This document shows positions 1-7,799 of a stretch of 37,599 nucleotides of DNA, piece by piece. Made by a program: the position numbers and the translations under genes. The stretch's first letter is position 1. The number at the start of each line of letters is the position of its first letter. The notes under the pieces were generated by a model. The model did no database searches and was not told where the DNA came from. It worked only from the letters and a program-made list of their open reading frames with translations. Origin of the DNA: a virus; the IMG/VR virus record IMGVR_UViG_3300034284_000889, positions 1 to 37,599 of that record. One strand, 5' to 3'.

Positions 1-1
1 T

Positions 2-976
2 GATTACGTTGAAGAAGAAGAAATGTGCGAATCATGTGGTGGAGAAATGAGAGAAGGTGAAATGTACGAAGGTGAAACTTGTGAATCATGTGGCGGAGAA
101 ATGACAGAAGGTGAATGTATGGAATGTAGTAATATGTATGAAGGAGAAGTAATGGAAAAATTATACGGTAACCAAAAAAGAATTGATAAGAACCACAATA
201 ATAAGATTGATAGAGAAGACTTCAAAATGTTAAGAGGTAAAAAAGAAGACGTTAATGAAAATGTATTCTATGAGTTAACAACTGATGTAAATGGTAAGAG
301 AGAAAAACTTTTATTTACTGAAGGTCAATTTGAAGAAATTATTGAAAACATTGTTTTAAAAGAAGAAGGTAAATTTAATAAAGGTAAAACACCAGCAGGA
401 TATGCTGAATATGAGAGATCTGTTAAAAAATCAAAAAAAGAAGGTGATGACTATATGAAAGATCTATCTGAAAAAATGAAAGATTATTTAAAAGACGGAT
501 CTAAAGGTAAATATGAAATGTCACCTAAACATTTCCCAAAAGGAAATGGTGAATTGGAAAAGATGGATAAAAAGGCTTATGTTGCTTCAGGAGCAATTGA
601 AGATTATATTGATAACTTCACTGCGGCTGGTTTAGAGAACTTAGATTACGATGAAATCCATCCTGATGAAGATTGGGTGACTGATAACGTTGAAGGGGCT
701 TCAAGAACAGGAAATAACCCTGAATGGGCAAACGCAGTTGAAACACCAAACAACAAGAAAAGAAACAAAATTAGAAAAGATAATTTATTGGCTAAGATTA
801 AACGTAAGGCTTACAATAAAGCACCTCAACCAATCTTTAAAGATCAAGCGGGTGAAAATGAAGGTGATAAAATCATGACTAAGTTAGAATCTATTGATGA
901 AAAGAAAAAACAAAAGATTAATGAGGATTTTACACGTATAATGGATTTAATGTCTTATAAGAAAAACACTCAATAA
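2..976 (+). CDS. EF-hand and CxxC-repeat protein, 5' partial
   Basis: The frame is open to the left edge, so the true start lies outside the window; 324 residues are visible. The N-terminal part carries an imperfect repeat of about 18 residues built on CESCGGEM followed by EGE, then CMEC, so there are three CxxC pairs that could bind metal. It is followed by a canonical-looking EF-hand loop, DKNHNNKIDRED, at about nt 185-220, which suggests calcium binding. The rest is highly charged and Lys/Glu rich, and the C terminus (INEDFTRIMDLMSYKKNTQ) resembles the tag helix seen at the N terminus of the 30571 protein. A virion or head-associated role is plausible but unproven. A strong terminator follows. 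Confidence 0.8.
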   Translation, partial: DYVEEEEMCESCGGEMREGEMYEGETCESCGGEMTEGECMECSNMYEGEVMEKLYGNQKRIDKNHNNKIDREDFKMLRGKKEDVNENVFYELTTDVNGKREKLLFTEGQFEEIIENIVLKEEGKFNKGKTPAGYAEYERSVKKSKKEGDDYMKDLSEKMKDYLKDGSKGKYEMSPKHFPKGNGELEKMDKKAYVASGAIEDYIDNFTAAGLENLDYDEIHPDEDWVTDNVEGASRTGNNPEWANAVETPNNKKRNKIRKDNLLAKIKRKAYNKAPQPIFKDQAGENEGDKIMTKLESIDEKKKQKINEDFTRIMDLMSYKKNTQ

Positions 977-1002
977 TTTACAATTACGTAACTTACTATT
1001 AC

Positions 1003-1039
1003 ATTGTCCATAGGTATTAATCTATGGACAATTTTTTTA
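1003..1039 (+). terminator. Strong hairpin terminator overlapping the next start codon
   Basis: An 11-bp perfect stem (ATTGTCCATAG, 1003-1013, with CTATGGACAAT, 1022-1032) and an 8-nt loop are followed by seven T. It would end the transcript of the upstream EF-hand gene. The ATG of the next gene (1024-1026) lies in the 3' arm, so the hairpin would also hide that start codon in any read-through RNA. Confidence 0.8.
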
Positions 1040-1491
1040 ACTACATATCAAAACAATTAAGACAGGAGGATATTGAAGTTTGGTTTAACATCAACAATAT
1101 TATTCCTGAGAAGATGGAATTGTATTACGATTTCTCGGTATCCATTCATAAATTGATTTTAGAAACTTATCTTGGGGATGATGATGGGTTTGATGAGACA
1201 AAAGTCTCAATGAGTGAGGAAGACAAAGTAAAACACTTTGATTGGTGTTGGGATAAAACAATAGAAAGTTTTAATTTAGAAAACATTATTTTCAACAACA
1301 GGGGAGATCATTATGAGTACTTCCAATCATTTTTTTCTGAAATTTATTATAACCAATCCGATAAAAAAATTAAAGATTCTATCAGTGTTTTTTTCAGAGA
1401 TGTCTTTGATTTAGACAAACCATTTACACAATCTGATCTTGATATGATACTTAACATATACAGAAGTTTGGATAAAAATTTAGTCCTATAG
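1024..1491 (+). CDS. Conserved-looking phage protein of unknown function
   Basis: Encodes 155 residues, acidic and rich in aromatic residues (WFNINNIIPEKMELYYDF near the N terminus). I do not recognise a family. No signal peptide or membrane segment is seen. The ATG at 1024 lies within the stem of a terminator hairpin, and the T-tract forms codons 3-5, which is unusual; a later start is possible, but the next Met codon (residue 31) would remove a well-structured N terminus. No promoter was recognised directly upstream. Confidence 0.65.
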   Translation: MDNFFNYISKQLRQEDIEVWFNINNIIPEKMELYYDFSVSIHKLILETYLGDDDGFDETKVSMSEEDKVKHFDWCWDKTIESFNLENIIFNNRGDHYEYFQSFFSEIYYNQSDKKIKDSISVFFRDVFDLDKPFTQSDLDMILNIYRSLDKNLVL

Positions 1492-1555
1492 TATTTACTA
1501 AGATAAGGTAGTAAGGTATCATTTAGGTACATAAACAATAAAATACATTTAAGAA

Positions 1556-1729
1556 ATGGAAACTTTAGAACAAATTAAAATTCTTGTTGAGCAATTAAGT
1601 ACTGACACAACTAAGTTTTTTGGTGGTAATAAAAGTGCGGGAACTAGAGCGAGAAAAACATCTCAAGAGTTAAAGGCTTTATTACAAACATTAAGAGGTG
1701 AAATCTTAGACTCAAAGAAAAATGACTAA
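1556..1729 (+). CDS. Small histone H1/Hc1-like DNA-binding protein
   Basis: A 57-residue protein with the core FFGGNKSAGTRARKTSQELK. The G-N-K-x-A-G-T-R-A-R-K signature is typical of the small histone H1-like (Hc1) proteins of Bacteroidota, normally about 55-65 residues, thought to bind DNA non-specifically. An N-terminal helix (METLEQIKILVEQL) precedes the basic core. It overlaps the next gene by 8 bases, which suggests coupling. In a phage it could compact genome DNA or mimic a host nucleoid protein. The family assignment is from memory of the motif. Confidence 0.7.
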   Translation: METLEQIKILVEQLSTDTTKFFGGNKSAGTRARKTSQELKALLQTLRGEILDSKKND

Positions 1730-1916
1730 TATTGATACAATATATCTATTTATTTTCATTTTTTCAATTCTGTCAGTTTTCAGAGTTGTTGTAAAATTTA
1801 TATTTTCCCTATTACAAACATCACCTGAAAGATTGGTGATGGGTAATAGGGAGATATTATTTCAAGGTGTTGCATTGTCTTATGTCATAACTTACACAAT
1901 ACAAAATTTTTTATGA
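1722..1916 (+). CDS. Small two-helix membrane protein
   Basis: A 64-residue protein with a hydrophobic segment at about residues 5-30 (IYLFIFIFSILSVF) and a second, weaker one near the C terminus (LFQGVALSYVITYTI). No signal cleavage site is seen. The start overlaps the histone-like gene and its stop overlaps the next start in ATGA, so it sits in a tight translationally coupled cluster. Function unknown. Confidence 0.6.
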   Translation: MTNIDTIYLFIFIFSILSVFRVVVKFIFSLLQTSPERLVMGNREILFQGVALSYVITYTIQNFL

Positions 1917-2341
1917 GTTTTTTTACAGAATTTAATACTTTATCACCTTACTTACAATCAGTAAGAAAGTTGAAAACATATCTTTCATTTGACATTCATT
2001 TTCCTAACACATGGAAAATACCAAAAAAGTTTGTTGATGAAGAAACATTATTAGAAAATGAATCTACTGAAACAGGTAAAAGATTCTTTTCATTTGTTAG
2101 TACTTTTAATGAGGAAGAAGTTGAGAAGATCTTTAATAATCTTAGAAACATTATTAAATATAATAAAGACAGAGAGGAAAAGGATAAGTTATTCCAAACT
2201 AAGGTTAATGAGTTAAAATCTATTTTTGAAAAACAAAACTTAGATAATTTACAAGCATTAAAATTTGAAATTTCCGAAGATCAAAAAATTGAATTAGAAG
2301 ATGGAGAAGAAAATACAGACCCAGTTAGAAACTCAAATTGA
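1913..2341 (+). CDS. Unknown protein with C-terminal coiled coil
   Basis: 142 residues. The N-terminal half (LSPYLQSVRKLKTYLSFD, then PNTWKIPKKF) looks globular; the second half is a long charged helix (about 75-120) likely to form a coiled coil. It starts in an ATGA overlap with the membrane protein gene and overlaps the following small coiled-coil gene by 41 bases. I recognise no catalytic motif. Confidence 0.65.
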   Translation: MSFFTEFNTLSPYLQSVRKLKTYLSFDIHFPNTWKIPKKFVDEETLLENESTETGKRFFSFVSTFNEEEVEKIFNNLRNIIKYNKDREEKDKLFQTKVNELKSIFEKQNLDNLQALKFEISEDQKIELEDGEENTDPVRNSN

Positions 2342-2501
2342 GTGGTTGAATAACGAATTAGAGAAAGATAGATTAGAGGTTGAAAGAGATAAGAATAAGT
2401 ATATCAACCAAATCAAACAATTAAAAAAAGAAGACATTGTAAAAGTCAATGTTGAAAAATTAACATTATGGAAGAGAATAAAGAAAGTGTTATTGGGGTG
2501 A
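2301..2501 (+). CDS. Small coiled-coil protein
   Basis: 66 residues, almost entirely helical and charged (NNELEKDRLEVERDKNKYI), ending in a basic tail (WKRIKKVLLG) that might contact a membrane. It overlaps the previous gene by 41 bases in another frame and ends in a TGATG junction with the next gene. The basic amphipathic tail resembles the tail of the next protein (LIKRLIKSYLK). Function unknown. Confidence 0.5.
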   Translation: MEKKIQTQLETQIEWLNNELEKDRLEVERDKNKYINQIKQLKKEDIVKVNVEKLTLWKRIKKVLLG

Positions 2502-2794
2502 TGGAAAAATTGGCAATGATCACGGACGCCACCCAGTCTTTATTCCCTAACGGTAAATCTGTTATAGTGTTTGAATTACCTGAGAACGATTTTAGAGAAG
2601 TTCAAAAAAACTTTAGAGAAATTGATAAAGATTTTAATAAATTTAAAATTGATATTTCAGGTGTTGAATTAATATTCATTTTAGAAAATTCATATGTTGA
2701 AGAAAAACCTGTTGAGGAAAAACCTATTGAAGAACCAATTGTTGTTAAAAAAGAAGGTTTGATTAAAAGGTTAATAAAAAGTTACTTAAAATAA
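2501..2794 (+). CDS. Unknown small acidic protein
   Basis: 97 residues from the ATG in the TGATG overlap at 2501; an in-frame ATG at 2468 would add 11 residues but overlaps the previous gene more. Residues 1-65 look like a small alpha/beta domain, followed by a Glu/Pro linker with VEEKP and IEEP repeats and a basic tail (LIKRLIKSYLK). It ends with no gap against the convergent gene at 2795. Function unknown. Confidence 0.55.
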   Translation: MEKLAMITDATQSLFPNGKSVIVFELPENDFREVQKNFREIDKDFNKFKIDISGVELIFILENSYVEEKPVEEKPIEEPIVVKKEGLIKRLIKSYLK

Positions 2795-3430
2795 CTACCT
2801 TTTATAAGTTGTATAAGTCCTATATAACTTTGATTTAGGGATCCCCCCTTTTTCTAAAATATCATAAATGTATTTCTTTTGTGACTTACTTGAATCAGGA
2901 ACTAAGATGCAATCCATTCTATTTTTATCTTGTAAAAATTTACCTAACACGTCAAGAAACCTACCGGATTCATTAACGGACTTCAAAGAGAAGCAATTAA
3001 AATCATCATCATTTTGAACTACAATTTTGTTGTTAATTTTAGATACAAGTTTCAATCCATCTTTAGGTAGATAGTTTTTAACAAACTTATCAAATGAAAT
3101 TTTAGATGAGGTTTGTATGTCATAAATAAACTCTTCTACTAAAAATTCAGATACCGAAAGTATTGTGTAATCACTACTATCCAACTCTACTTTTATCTGA
3201 CGACCCATGTCATCCTTAATGAAGTATGAGTTAAAGTTTTTAGAATCCTTTTCAAGTAGACCTATTTCAAAAGAACATGATTTACCGTTTTCAAATAACG
3301 TATTGAATCTTATGTCTTTATTGCCCAATATTTTATTGTCGTAAAACTTTTTAGCGTTATCGTAAGTCTTAAACGACTTTATTATTTTTTTTCTTTCTTT
3401 ATTTTTGAATAGTACGATTAAATAGCTCAT
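2795..3430 (-). CDS. Unknown protein, minus strand
   Basis: 211 residues from the ATG at 3430 (MSYLIVLFKNKERKK). A GTG 12 bases upstream is also in frame, but the ATG is preferred. The N terminus (YLIVLFKNKERKK, then a helix with YDNAKKFYDNK) suggests a small alpha/beta domain; the C terminus (SKSQKKYIYDILEKGGIPKSKLYRTYTTYKR) is basic. No catalytic motif recognised. It is transcribed divergently from dnaJ across a 45-base gap. Confidence 0.6.
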   Translation of the reverse strand: MSYLIVLFKNKERKKIIKSFKTYDNAKKFYDNKILGNKDIRFNTLFENGKSCSFEIGLLEKDSKNFNSYFIKDDMGRQIKVELDSSDYTILSVSEFLVEEFIYDIQTSSKISFDKFVKNYLPKDGLKLVSKINNKIVVQNDDDFNCFSLKSVNESGRFLDVLGKFLQDKNRMDCILVPDSSKSQKKYIYDILEKGGIPKSKLYRTYTTYKR

Positions 3431-3433
3431 ATT

Positions 3434-3443
3434 AGTGATCACT
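3434..3443. promoter_or_regulatory. Perfect 10-bp palindrome in a divergent promoter gap
   Basis: AGTGATCACT is a perfect inverted repeat in the 45-base gap between the minus-strand gene and dnaJ. It contains GATC, so it could be an operator or a methylation-sensitive site, but a chance palindrome of this size is possible. Confidence 0.25.
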
Positions 3444-3475
3444 CTTTAATTAAGTATATTAATATTTTTTTATAA

Positions 3476-4384
3476 ATGAATAATGATAACTATTATGATG
3501 TTTTAGGTGTTGATGAAAAGGCGACACAAGAAGACATCAAGAAGGCATATAGAAACTTAGCAAAGGAAAATCACCCTGATAAAGGTGGTGATGAAGAAAA
3601 GTTTAAGAAGATTACTGAGGCGTATGATACGATTGGAGACGCAAATAAACGAAACCAATACGATAATCAGAGGAGTAATCTATTTGGTGGTAATTTTGCG
3701 GATATGTTTCATGCATTCAACCAACAAAGACAAAGACAAGAAAACCATACTAGTGTAATAACGGTAAACATAAGTGTCTTGGATTCTTACTTAAGTAGAA
3801 ACAAACAAATCACATATAAACGAAAGACTAATTGTAATGTTTGTAGTGGTACTGGAGGTGAAAAGAAGGTGTGTCATACCTGTAATGGAGTTGGTAGTAT
3901 AATTAAACAAATGGGTACAGGGATGTTCGTACAAGTTGTTAATATGACCTGTGAGACTTGTTCAGGTACTGGTAAAATTACGGTGAATGCTTGTTATAGT
4001 TGTAATGGATCTGAAACAAAAGATGAGATGAAGACGTTGGATATTAAAATACCACACGGTATTGAGGATGGACAATTTATACGAATGTCAAACGTTGGTG
4101 ATTTTAAAAATGGTAGATTTGGGGATTTGATTATGAGAATTAATCTAACTGAAGAAAATGGTTTCTTTAAAAACGGACCACATTTAATTTACAATTCATA
4201 TCTCAAATACGAAGACCTTATGAAAGATGAGGTGACGATACCTCATCCTGATGGTGAATTAAGTATAAAATTACCTAAAATAATGGATACTTCAAAACCT
4301 TTAAGAGTTAAAGGTAAGGGATTTAAAGTGGACCAGATTGGGGATCTTATGATTAATCAGATCGTTAGGTTTGTTAGACCTTAG
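3476..4384 (+). CDS. dnaJ: DnaJ-type co-chaperone (Hsp40)
   Basis: 302 residues. An N-terminal J domain (about 1-65) has the HPD motif at 33-35, which stimulates the ATPase of DnaK. A shortened linker is followed by a zinc region at about 120-178 with [16 protein letters not shown] and CETCSGTG; the fourth repeat is degenerate (CYSCNGSE). The C-terminal substrate-binding domains follow ([20 protein letters not shown]). It is shorter than typical bacterial DnaJ (about 375) and lacks a long G/F region. It probably directs host DnaK in phage assembly or replication. It converges on, and overlaps by 4 bases, a minus-strand membrane protein gene. Confidence 0.93.
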   Translation: MNNDNYYDVLGVDEKATQEDIKKAYRNLAKENHPDKGGDEEKFKKITEAYDTIGDANKRNQYDNQRSNLFGGNFADMFHAFNQQRQRQENHTSVITVNISVLDSYLSRNKQITYKRKTNCNVCSGTGGEKKVCHTCNGVGSIIKQMGTGMFVQVVNMTCETCSGTGKITVNACYSCNGSETKDEMKTLDIKIPHGIEDGQFIRMSNVGDFKNGRFGDLIMRINLTEENGFFKNGPHLIYNSYLKYEDLMKDEVTIPHPDGELSIKLPKIMDTSKPLRVKGKGFKVDQIGDLMINQIVRFVRP

Positions 4385-4554
4385 AATAAAGACACAATGT
4401 CCTTATATAAGGAAACTGCTCCGTATATTGATAGCGCAAACATGATACCACCAGTAATAAAAACAAATCTTTGTGTTTTTCCCGTAGTTTGATTACATTT
4501 TCTACATCCCTTAACTTGGGTCGCTTCAGTTTTGACTTCTTTAAATTCTTCCAT
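4381..4554 (-). CDS. Small CxxC membrane protein
   Basis: 57 residues from the ATG at 4554 ([13 protein letters not shown]); a longer upstream frame has no plausible start context. It has a CRKC pair at about 17-20 and one transmembrane segment (about 31-50, [20 protein letters not shown]). A TATTTATA motif lies on the minus strand 11 bases upstream of the start, as for other genes of the putative late set. Function unknown. Confidence 0.6.
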   Translation of the reverse strand: MEEFKEVKTEATQVKGCRKCNQTTGKTQRFVFITGGIMFALSIYGAVSLYKDIVSLF

Positions 4555-4565
4555 AATATTTTTTA

Positions 4566-4573
4566 TATAAATA
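4566..4573 (-). promoter_or_regulatory. TATTTATA motif (putative phage promoter)
   Basis: The octamer TATTTATA, read on the minus strand, ends 11 bases before the ATG at 4554. The same octamer precedes many other start codons in this window. Confidence 0.45.
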
Positions 4574-4613
4574 ATTATACGACCAAACAATTTATAAGTG
4601 AAGAATTTTTGAA

Positions 4614-4644
4614 TTGACATATCATTATAAAATTCGTATATTTC
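4614..4644 (+). promoter_or_regulatory. Host-like promoter for the Dam-like methylase
   Basis: TTG at 4614-4616 and TATATTTC at 4637-4644 are separated by 20 bases, close to the Bacteroidota TTTG/TAnnTTTG consensus (last base of the -7 element is C rather than G). It lies 14 bases before the ATG at 4659. Confidence 0.45.
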
Positions 4645-4658
4645 TAATAAAAAACAAA

Positions 4659-5498
4659 ATGCTGAGTTATATTGGAGGTAAAAGTAAAATTGGAAAGTGG
4701 ATAGTGCCTTTCTATGATAAAGACATGGAGACATATGTTGAAACATTTGGTGGAATGTTTTGGTGCTTCTTTAACATGGACTTAGAACAGTTTCCAAACC
4801 TAAAGAAAGTTGTTTATAATGACTTTAATCCACTCAACTATAATCTTTTTCAATGTATACAGGATCCTGTGAGACTATTGGAATCAATAAATGCGATACC
4901 TTGTCAACAATTTGGTGAGGAAGTAACACCTTCAATCTATAAAGAACAATTTGTAAGGTTTCAGGCTGAAATATTTGATGAGAATTTCAGCGTAAAGGCT
5001 TACGATTATGAAGTGGCGGCAAAATATGCTTATGTTTTAACACAAGTGTTCTCAGGGTCTAAACCTGAAAAAAGTTCTTTCATTGACTTAAAAGGTAAGT
5101 ATAAATCAAAATATCTTACATTTAGAGATAAATTGTCTAAACCTGATTGGGTTGAACATTTCCTAAGAATAACTGAGGTGGAGAACATGGACTTTGCCGA
5201 GGTAATAGAAAAGTATGATTCACCAACAACCTATTTCTATGTGGATCCACCTTATTGGAAAACTGAGAATTATTACTCCAACCATGACTTTGATAGAAAT
5301 GACCATGAAAGACTTTCGGAATCGTTAATAAATATGGAAGGTAAGTTCAGTTTATCTTATTATGATTTTGAACTTTTACATGAATGGTTCCCTGAGGATC
5401 AATATAAATGGGAGAAGAAAGAATTTGCAAAGGCTGCGGCGGCAAAAAAAGGAACTAAACAAAATATGGGTGAAGAATTATTAATAATGAATTATTGA
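4659..5498 (+). CDS. D12-class adenine-N6 DNA methyltransferase (Dam-like)
   Basis: 279 residues from the ATG at 4659. The N-terminal MLSYIGGKSKIGKWI is the GGK motif of D12 methylases, TYVETFGGMF corresponds to the SAM-binding motif, and YFYVDPPYW carries the catalytic DPPY. Family members transfer a methyl group from SAM to N6 of adenine, often in GATC. A phage copy would protect its genome from host restriction or mark it. The length matches single-domain D12 enzymes. Target specificity cannot be read from the sequence. Confidence 0.9.
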   Translation: MLSYIGGKSKIGKWIVPFYDKDMETYVETFGGMFWCFFNMDLEQFPNLKKVVYNDFNPLNYNLFQCIQDPVRLLESINAIPCQQFGEEVTPSIYKEQFVRFQAEIFDENFSVKAYDYEVAAKYAYVLTQVFSGSKPEKSSFIDLKGKYKSKYLTFRDKLSKPDWVEHFLRITEVENMDFAEVIEKYDSPTTYFYVDPPYWKTENYYSNHDFDRNDHERLSESLINMEGKFSLSYYDFELLHEWFPEDQYKWEKKEFAKAAAAKKGTKQNMGEELLIMNY

Positions 5499-5519
5499 TT
5501 ATTTTTTACACTACGAGAA

Positions 5520-5527
5520 TATTTATA
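5520..5527 (+). promoter_or_regulatory. TATTTATA motif (putative late promoter)
   Basis: The octamer lies 14 bases upstream of the ATG at 5542, a gene that encodes a tagged protein. Confidence 0.5.
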
Positions 5528-5541
5528 ATAAAAACTTTACT

Positions 5542-7434
5542 ATGGAATTACTTAAGGTATTAACATCTGTCATAAAAGAAAACACAAACGGTAAACGTAT
5601 TGTAAATGAGGCAATGTCTGAAAAAGTCGTTAAATTTTTAATTGACAAATATAAACCAACAACTAAAGATACGGAAGCTCAAATTATAACGGTAATAAAT
5701 GCGTTTGATAAATATAAAAACGGATTACCTGAAGACCAAAGAGATATAACTAAATTATCTTACGGTGTGGTTAAAAATATTGTATTAGGTAAAGAGATCA
5801 AGAAACAGGAAAAAAATGTATTCAAGAAATACATGGAGGCTAATAAAGGGGCTGACAAAAATGCGGTTAAGATGGCATTACGTAAATTCTACGAGTTATA
5901 TCCTATTTTACCGGCTAATCAAAGAGATGTGAACAAAATGCCTTATTTGAAACTTACTGAGTTTTTACAGAGTAAGTTTAATACTATGTTAACTGCCGCG
6001 GCTCTTAAGAAATTTAAAGATGAAGGAGCTAATGTAACACCTGAACAATTAATTTATTATGTGTCAACATACTTGGATCTATATCATAGATTACCTGCGA
6101 CTTTACCACCATTGTTGTTCATGACTTTTGATGAACTTGAACATACATTGGATGGTATGGGAGATTTAACGGATGACATTAAAGATAAAAAGGATGATTA
6201 TACTGATATTGAAACAATATATGACGATGAAAATTTATTGATTTTTAAACCGAGTGGTAAAGAACAATGTATTAGATTGGCTAACGGAAGAAGTTGGTGT
6301 ATATCTAAATCAGGTGGTGGTAATATGTATTACAATTATCGTTTAGGTCACAATTTAACAATCTATTATGTAATTGATAAAGATAAACCATTTGGGGATC
6401 TTAACTATGCGGTTGTTATCTTAGTTGAACCTTATGGTGGTGGTAAGAGAATTGCTGATGGTCAAAATATGGCTGGTGGTTATTCAGGACACAAGAGAGA
6501 AGCTTGGACTACAATTGTAAGTAAAGTACCAAAGTTGAAAGGTAAAGAACATTTATTTGTTGCCGACCCACTATCTCAAGAGGAACAAAGAGAATTAAAT
6601 GACTACAAGAATACTACAATCAATAAAGATGCGATAAAAGAACTTGGAAGTGAACAAGCAGCGGAAATGTGGCTTGAGATTGCAAGTCCTGATTTAACGT
6701 ATAGAGGTAATGGTAATGAAATTTATAGTAACTTCACTGAGAACCTTAGACACAAATATTTAGGATTGGGAATGGACTTGACTGCGGAAATGATTAATAA
6801 TTCTGAACCTAGTGTATTAAAATATTACGCGGCAAGAAAACTTCAAGGATTAATGGAAAAAAGTTTAGGTCAATTGAATGATACTGACATTGCATTCATC
6901 AACAGTCCTATAATGAGAGAGAATAAGAAAAAATTAAAAGAAAAATTCTCAGGTCAATTAGGTGGAGTTAGTAATAGTGGTTATGTTGGATTAGAATATC
7001 CAAAAGATGATAACTCTAAGTATGTGGCATTATTTGGATTTGATGATTTCTTTGAACACATCCCAACTAACACAACTATGATCCAAATGGAAAATACAAG
7101 TAAAAGTCCAATTGCTTTGGATATACCAGAAAGTATTGGTAAATTAACCGAATTAAAAACATTGATTATTGATAATATGGTTAAATCAATTCCTGAGAGT
7201 ATTGGTAATTGTAGTAAATTGAAATTCATAAACTTACCTAATAACCCACAATTAGAAAGTATTCCGGAAGCGTTTGGTGAGTTATATTGTTTGAACTTCT
7301 TCTCAACAGAGAATTCAAATCCTAATATGAGAATACCTGCAAAATTAGAGGAATATATGACTGAGGATGAAGGGTTTTGGTTTATTAATTTCCCTCCTGA
7401 ATTGAAGAAACATTGTGGACCTATAAGATCTTAA
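5542..7434 (+). CDS. Tagged protein: helical repeats, WCIS domain and leucine-rich repeats
   Basis: 630 residues. The N terminus (LLKVLTSVIKEN, then RIVNE before AM) fits the tag shared by other putative head-packaged proteins here. Three helical repeats follow at about 50-205, each with a YxxxLP core (YKNGLPEDQRD, YPILPANQRD, YHRLPATLPP). The central domain (about 225-340) has RSWCIS at 250-255 and IYYVIDK, matching the KWCTA domain of the 29300 protein. The C terminus has leucine-rich repeats of the IPESIG type (about 520-600). The function of the WC domain is unknown to me; LRRs usually bind proteins. A TATTTATA motif precedes the start. I infer a virion protein acting on a host target. 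Confidence 0.8.
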   Translation: MELLKVLTSVIKENTNGKRIVNEAMSEKVVKFLIDKYKPTTKDTEAQIITVINAFDKYKNGLPEDQRDITKLSYGVVKNIVLGKEIKKQEKNVFKKYMEANKGADKNAVKMALRKFYELYPILPANQRDVNKMPYLKLTEFLQSKFNTMLTAAALKKFKDEGANVTPEQLIYYVSTYLDLYHRLPATLPPLLFMTFDELEHTLDGMGDLTDDIKDKKDDYTDIETIYDDENLLIFKPSGKEQCIRLANGRSWCISKSGGGNMYYNYRLGHNLTIYYVIDKDKPFGDLNYAVVILVEPYGGGKRIADGQNMAGGYSGHKREAWTTIVSKVPKLKGKEHLFVADPLSQEEQRELNDYKNTTINKDAIKELGSEQAAEMWLEIASPDLTYRGNGNEIYSNFTENLRHKYLGLGMDLTAEMINNSEPSVLKYYAARKLQGLMEKSLGQLNDTDIAFINSPIMRENKKKLKEKFSGQLGGVSNSGYVGLEYPKDDNSKYVALFGFDDFFEHIPTNTTMIQMENTSKSPIALDIPESIGKLTELKTLIIDNMVKSIPESIGNCSKLKFINLPNNPQLESIPEAFGELYCLNFFSTENSNPNMRIPAKLEEYMTEDEGFWFINFPPELKKHCGPIRS

Positions 7435-7730
7435 TGATGAACGTAGATATAGAAATTTATATAAGTCAACTAAAGACTTTCTTTGAAAACAACCCAGGTG
7501 ATTTTATGGATCTTGTTGGAGAAGTACAAAAAGAAGAATTCTTTCAAAAGATGAAGGAAAAATCTATTGAGAACTATGAGAAAGGTAATGACTTTATATT
7601 GACTAAACAACAGATTATTGATGTTGTTGTTGATCTTAAAGCTCCTGAGTTAAATCAAAAATTGAACTACGCTAGTAAAGTTGAAGGGTTTATCCAAAAG
7701 ACTAAGTTTGGTGATATCATATTAAATTAA
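7434..7730 (+). CDS. Unknown small helical protein
   Basis: 98 residues from the ATG that overlaps the previous stop by one base (TAATG); two adjacent ATG codons are possible starts. It is helical and acidic (ISQLKTFFENNPGDFMDLVGEVQ), without catalytic motifs or membrane segments. Coupling to the LRR gene suggests they are made together. Function unknown. Confidence 0.6.
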   Translation: MMNVDIEIYISQLKTFFENNPGDFMDLVGEVQKEEFFQKMKEKSIENYEKGNDFILTKQQIIDVVVDLKAPELNQKLNYASKVEGFIQKTKFGDIILN

Positions 7731-7748
7731 TTTTTTTCATTTAAAGGC

Positions 7749-7778
7749 TTGTGGAATCCAAAAAAATTCCTATCTTTG
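7749..7778 (+). promoter_or_regulatory. Bacteroidota-type promoter for the DUF932 gene
   Basis: TTG at 7749-7751 and TATCTTTG at 7771-7778 with a 19-base spacer match the host-type consensus. The leader to the ATG at 7800 is about 15 nt and A-rich (CTAAAAAAAACATT). Confidence 0.75.
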
Positions 7779-7799
7779 TAATGAACTAAAAAAAACATT

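Noticed and set aside
4-225. Minus-strand 73-codon frame with PPHDS repeats
   Set aside because: It is the shadow of the CESCGGEM repeats in the EF-hand gene.
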